From contig VISH01000002.1 of NCBI GenBank assembly GCA_007827375.1, positions 496,001 to 560,000 of the forward strand: DNA of 64,000 nucleotides, read 5' to 3'. Under the pieces are notes generated by a model that searched no databases, was not told the origin of the DNA, and worked only from the letters and a program-made list of their open reading frames with translations. Below are positions 60,800-64,000 of this stretch, piece after piece. This DNA comes from Alteromonadaceae bacterium 2753L.S.0a.02. GTDB lineage: Bacteria; Pseudomonadota; Gammaproteobacteria; Pseudomonadales; Cellvibrionaceae. The position numbers and the translations under genes were made by a program. Position 1 is the stretch's first letter. Each line of letters opens with the position of its first letter.

Positions 60800-61447
60800 C
60801 TAAGCGTTTGCTTCTGTATTAAGGTTTGAAGCTTGCTTTATGGCGAACCAATATTCCGGTTTTAAATTGATGAGTCTAAACAAGCCTTCGGTTAAATCAG
60901 CTTTAATCGTTGGTATGTCGCTGCTGACCCTGGCATAACTCACAACGCCATGGATGTATTGGCTCATGAGGCGACCCATGCGCGCAGGATCTATTTCACC
61001 TTCCAGGTAATCGTCGGCCAACAAATTTTTAATGAGCGCGGCATTGTACTTCACACCATTTTCCAATAATTTCTGCTGGCTGCGAATAATCATTTCGTCT
61101 TCGCAACCGGTAAGCGAGCTGGATGCAAAATAGGGGCAGCCGCGCACCCGTCCCGCCGCCTCATCAAATTTGCGTTCAAATATAAACTGGATGTACCGCT
61201 CTAATTGCTCCAGTGGGGAGTGCATGGGCGACATAATTTCATCCACGAGCTGCCGGGTTGATTCCCAGTAGTACTCCATCGCCTCACACAGCAATACTGC
61301 CTTGGATTCAAAGTGGTGGTAAAAGCTGCCTTTGGTAACACCGGCTTGCTTGCAGATTTCGTTCACGCCAACCGAGTTGTAGTTGCTTTGCCAAATGAGT
61401 TGCAGAGCCGTTTCGAGCAAGCGTGTGCGGGTTTCCTGGTGGGTCAT
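60800..61447 (-). CDS. TetR/AcrR family repressor of the divergent RND operon
   Basis: A 215-residue regulator. The N-terminal HTH (about 25-50) reads VNEICKQAGVTKGSFYHHFESKAVLL, standard for TetR. The C-terminal ligand domain (about 80-200) starts with MEYYWESTRQLV and includes a GRVRGCPYFASSS block; it resembles the YcdC/'TetR_C_7-like' type. It is divergent from the efflux genes and is expected to bind the two operators at 61482 and 61681, repressing both itself and the efflux operon until an inducer binds. Confidence 0.88.
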   Translation of the reverse strand: MTHQETRTRLLETALQLIWQSNYNSVGVNEICKQAGVTKGSFYHHFESKAVLLCEAMEYYWESTRQLVDEIMSPMHSPLEQLERYIQFIFERKFDEAAGRVRGCPYFASSSLTGCEDEMIIRSQQKLLENGVKYNAALIKNLLADDYLEGEIDPARMGRLMSQYIHGVVSYARVSSDIPTIKADLTEGLFRLINLKPEYWFAIKQASNLNTEANA

Positions 61448-61481
61448 AAAACCTCTGGGATATTCAGTGCTAACGGTGAGT

Positions 61482-61495
61482 ATACCTACCGGTAT
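61482..61495. promoter_or_regulatory. TetR-type operator, tetR-proximal copy
   Basis: ATACCTACCGGTAT, one mismatch from the efflux-side copy. On the minus strand a TATACT -10 (61479-61484) overlaps it, so bound repressor would block tetR itself. Confidence 0.75.
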
Positions 61496-61673
61496 GTATT
61501 ATTGTGGCCGTGCTGATCGAACAATTCCCTTAGGCGTGCTTTTAGGGAGATTGTCGCGATTATAGCGCAGTTTTTTTAAGATTTGAGGGTAGTTTTTCCC
61601 TGTTTCTAGGCGTATCGAAGGGATTTCTTAGCGATATTGCCGGCACTGTCGGCGCGGCACAGACAAAAAGCTG

Positions 61674-61702
61674 TTGACAGCATACCGACCGGTATGTACA
61701 TT
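61674..61702 (+). promoter_or_regulatory. Efflux operon promoter overlapping an operator
   Basis: TTGACA (61674-61679) and TACATT (61697-61702) are separated by 17 bases, an ideal sigma-70 spacing. The palindrome ATACCGACCGGTAT (61682-61695, extended by C and G) fills the spacer, so the repressor would compete with RNA polymerase. Confidence 0.88.
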
Positions 61703-61778
61703 AATGGCTCTATGACCTGTTCTTGGTCGCATTCCCGTTACTGACTCTCCAAGTTCTCGATTACAGCAGGAGCTGATT

Positions 61779-62927
61779 ATGACGTTTTGCCGTAAGGAAG
61801 GCGTGCTGGCCTTCATCGCCAAATTAACCGTATCGCTGACACTTCTTGGGCTTGTAGTGTCCCACGCCTTTGCCCAGATGCCGCCTCCCAAGGTCGAGGT
61901 TCTGGAGCTCATGCCGCAGGAAATGCGTCAGTGGGATCATTTTTCCGGCCGCATCAGCGCGGTAGAGAGTGTTGAGATTCGCCCCCTGGTGTCGGGGCGT
62001 ATCGAAAAAGTGTTGTTCCGTGAAGGCCAGAGAGTTGAGTTGGGCCAGGCCTTATTTGTTATCGATCCCCGTCCCTTCGAAGCAGAAGTGAAACGTGCCG
62101 AAGCAACATTGGCGACAGCGCGCGCGAAATTACATCTCAGTGCCCAGGCGTTTCGACGCTCCAGCGAATTACTGGGAGACAAGCTGATATCGCAAAGTGT
62201 GTACGACGAATCGCTTACCGATAACGAGATTGCCAAGGCGGCAGTGTTGGAGGCTGAAAGCCAACTGCTCAATGCCCAGCTCGATCTCGAGTACGCCCAT
62301 ATCGATGCCCCCATCGCCGGCACTGTTGGCCGTGCGGAACTCACCGCCGGCAATATTGTGGGTGCAGGCGCTGCTGCTCCGGTGCTCACTACCATAGTCG
62401 CTCAGGAGCGGGTTTACGCTGAGTTTCGTGTGGATGAACAAAGTTATCTGAAGTTCATTCGGGATGAAGCTAGGCCCAGCGAAATGCCTGTGCAATTGTC
62501 ATTGAAAAACGACCCGCAAATGCGTTTTGAAGGCCACATTCACGCCTTCGACAATCACCTCGATTCCACCAGCGGCACCATTCGCGGCCGCGCCGTTTTC
62601 GAAAATAGCAACGGCATGTTAACGCCCGGTATGTATGCCGACGTGCACGTCGGTTCTGTTCAGAAACAAGCGGTTTTTGTCTTGCCAGAGCGGGCCATTG
62701 GCACCAACCAGGATCGCCGCTTCGTGTTTGTGGTTGATGACGAAAATGTAGCCCAGTACCGCGAAATTGTTTTGGGTGAGCAGCTGCGTGGCCAGCGAAT
62801 TATTCGCTCCGGTATTTCTGCCGGCGACCGTGTTGTGGTGAATGGCCTGTCACGCGTTCGCGCGCAAACACCCGTGAACCCCGTTGCAGCTGAGATTACC
62901 CAAGATGTTGCATCCCGTGAGTTTTAA
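61779..62927 (+). CDS. RND efflux periplasmic adaptor (membrane fusion protein)
   Basis: A 382-residue adaptor (AcrA/MexE-like) with N-terminal signal or anchor (about 15-32, AHAFA-QM). Biotinyl-lipoyl half-motif: VSGRIEKVLFREGQRVELGQALFVIDPRPFEAEV; alpha-hairpin about 100-170 (ATLATARAKLHLSAQAFRR); second half AHIDAPIAGTVGRAELTAGNIVGAG; then beta-barrel and membrane-proximal domain ending with DRVVVNGLSRVRAQTPV. No visible lipobox. It links the RND pump below to an outer-membrane channel encoded elsewhere. Confidence 0.93.
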   Translation: MTFCRKEGVLAFIAKLTVSLTLLGLVVSHAFAQMPPPKVEVLELMPQEMRQWDHFSGRISAVESVEIRPLVSGRIEKVLFREGQRVELGQALFVIDPRPFEAEVKRAEATLATARAKLHLSAQAFRRSSELLGDKLISQSVYDESLTDNEIAKAAVLEAESQLLNAQLDLEYAHIDAPIAGTVGRAELTAGNIVGAGAAAPVLTTIVAQERVYAEFRVDEQSYLKFIRDEARPSEMPVQLSLKNDPQMRFEGHIHAFDNHLDSTSGTIRGRAVFENSNGMLTPGMYADVHVGSVQKQAVFVLPERAIGTNQDRRFVFVVDDENVAQYREIVLGEQLRGQRIIRSGISAGDRVVVNGLSRVRAQTPVNPVAAEITQDVASREF

Positions 62928-62950
62928 TTGAATCTGCCCAGGCGAACGCT

Positions 62951-64000
62951 ATGAATATTTCACGATTTTTTGTCGACAGACCGATATTTGCCGGCGTGAT
63001 TTCCCTGTTAATTTTAATTTCCGGTTTGCTGGCCATGTTCCAATTGCCCATCTCGGAATACCCGGAAGTATCGCCGCCCTCGGTTGTGGTAAACGCTTCC
63101 TTCCCGGGTGCCAACCCCAAAGTGATTGCCGAAACCGTTGCGAGACCGCTCGAGGAACAGCTCGCTGGCGTTGAAAGTATGATTTACATGTTTTCGCAGG
63201 CAACCACCGACGGCCAGATGCGCCTCACGGTCACCTTTGAGATTGGCACCGACCCGGACCTCGCTCAGCAAATGGTACAAAACCGGGTGTCTCAGGCATT
63301 ACCGAGGCTTCCCGAAGTCACCCGACAGGCGGGGGTGACCGTGGTAAAAAGTTCGCCCGATTTAACCATGGTGGTGCACCTCACTTCGCCCGACCAGCGC
63401 TACGACGAACTCTACCTGCGTAATTACGCGGTGCTCAACGTAAAAGACGAGCTTGCGAGAATTAAAGGTGTGGGTACAGTGCGCCTGTTTGGCTCGGGAG
63501 ATTACGCCATGCGTATCTGGCTTAATCCCGACAAGATCGCGCAGTTCGGTTTAACCTCCAGTGATGTTGTAAATGCCATTCGCGAACAAAATGTTCAAGT
63601 GGCTGCAGGTTTGATTGGGGGCGCCCCAATTCCCAGTGAAATTGAAGTACAACTGCCCATTAACGCCAAAGGGCGACTGGAAACACCGGAAGAATTTGGT
63701 GAAATTATTATTAAAGCCGGAAGCCGTGGCGAAATTACCCGCTTGCGTGATGTCGCCCGCATTGAATTGGGAAGTTCGGATTTTGGTTTAAGTGCCATGC
63801 TGGATAACCAGCCTGCGGTAGCGATACCCATTTTTCAGGCGCCCGGTGCCAACGCCATTGAAATTTCCAATGGGGTCCGCGCGGTTATGCGTGAACTTGC
63901 AAAACGTTTTCCCGAAGGGATGAGTTACGAATTGGTTTACGACCCCACAGTCTTTGTGCGGGGTTCTATCGATGCCGTTATAAAAACCCTGCTCGAAGCT
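62951..64000 (+). CDS. RND efflux pump inner-membrane transporter, 3'-truncated by window end
   Basis: The first 350 residues of a hydrophobe/amphiphile efflux RND transporter (AcrB/MexF type), with the frame open to the last base. TM1 is about 10-28; the porter region starts with FPGANPKVIAETVARPLEEQLAGVESMIYMFSQ and contains the LRNYAVLNVKDELARIKGVGTVRLFGSGDYAMRIW and SSDVVNAIREQNVQVAAG stretches standard for HAE-1 pumps. Drives drug or solvent export by proton antiport. It starts 23 bases after the adaptor gene and is cotranscribed. Confidence 0.93.
   Translation, partial: MNISRFFVDRPIFAGVISLLILISGLLAMFQLPISEYPEVSPPSVVVNASFPGANPKVIAETVARPLEEQLAGVESMIYMFSQATTDGQMRLTVTFEIGTDPDLAQQMVQNRVSQALPRLPEVTRQAGVTVVKSSPDLTMVVHLTSPDQRYDELYLRNYAVLNVKDELARIKGVGTVRLFGSGDYAMRIWLNPDKIAQFGLTSSDVVNAIREQNVQVAAGLIGGAPIPSEIEVQLPINAKGRLETPEEFGEIIIKAGSRGEITRLRDVARIELGSSDFGLSAMLDNQPAVAIPIFQAPGANAIEISNGVRAVMRELAKRFPEGMSYELVYDPTVFVRGSIDAVIKTLLEA

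Larger units (their letters stand above)
61448..61778. other. Divergent regulatory region, TetR / RND efflux
   Basis: About 330 bases between tetR and the efflux genes. It carries two copies of a near-palindromic operator (61482-61495 and 61682-61695) and a strong -35/-10 pair for the efflux operon; the remainder looks featureless. Confidence 0.75.

Overview
The window looks like chromosome from a lignocellulose-degrading marine gammaproteobacterium of the Cellvibrionaceae (Teredinibacter, Saccharophagus or Cellvibrio-like). The main reasons are very long poly-serine linkers joining carbohydrate-active domains, CBM2, CBM5, CBM10 and CBM60-type binding modules, and GH5, GH11 and CE15 catalytic domains. 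The gammaproteobacterial housekeeping genes (yebG, yceH, DUF3301, DUF6316, frmA/fghA) agree. The species assignment is inference; no rRNA gene, tRNA gene, CRISPR array or insertion sequence was recognised.

Layout. 1-1.4 kb: 3' part of a secreted GH5 cellulase. 1.5-5.9 kb: small housekeeping genes, including bacteriohemerythrin and yebG with a perfect LexA box. 5.9-8.9 kb: a putative effector cassette (ketosynthase-like protein, GHH nuclease toxin, Imm11-like immunity protein, methyltransferase). 9-10.7 kb: an ABC exporter. 10.8-15.5 kb: a minus-strand cluster of VTC-domain protein, DUF4956 membrane protein, porin-like protein and a CotH-kinase-like protein carrying CBM2 and CBM10. 16.1-24.8 kb: a secreted DUF3604/PHP protein divergent from a tightly coupled operon (parvulin-like protein, three HupE/UreJ-like proteins, membrane-fused spermidine-synthase-like protein, 2OG oxygenase-like protein). 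24.8-26.5 kb: a second 2OG-oxygenase-like gene, an EF-hand lipoprotein and a VOC protein. 26.6-28.3 kb: a decayed gene and a Xre/RES toxin-antitoxin pair. 28.3-39.8 kb: a hybrid histidine kinase converging on a nine-gene chemosensory operon (MCP, REC-output, CheY, STAS, CheA, CheW, CheR, CheB, CheD). 40-47 kb: cytochrome c, MscS channel, two tandem S9 peptidases, a CorA/ZntB transporter. 47.3-48.6 kb: xylanase GH11-CBM60-CBM10. 49.1-51.1 kb: glutathione-dependent formaldehyde detoxification. 51.3-55.6 kb: a second MCP and a trypsin-LRR protein. 56.1-60.7 kb: a 1531-residue xylanase/acetylesterase-like/glucuronoyl-esterase-like protein. 60.8-64 kb: TetR regulator divergent from an RND efflux operon that runs off the window.

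How the parts fit. The secreted enzymes at both ends attack cellulose and decorated xylan, and the large multidomain protein could cut the backbone, remove acetyl groups and cut lignin-glucuronate esters on one chain. The chemosensory operon is unusual because its CheA carries two tandem motifs resembling the c-di-GMP-binding MshEN domain. The most novel-looking systems are the cellulose-targeted CotH/VTC/DUF4956 cluster, the c-di-GMP-like module inside CheA, the HupE/spermidine-synthase/2OG-oxygenase operon, and the effector cassette with no visible delivery gene.
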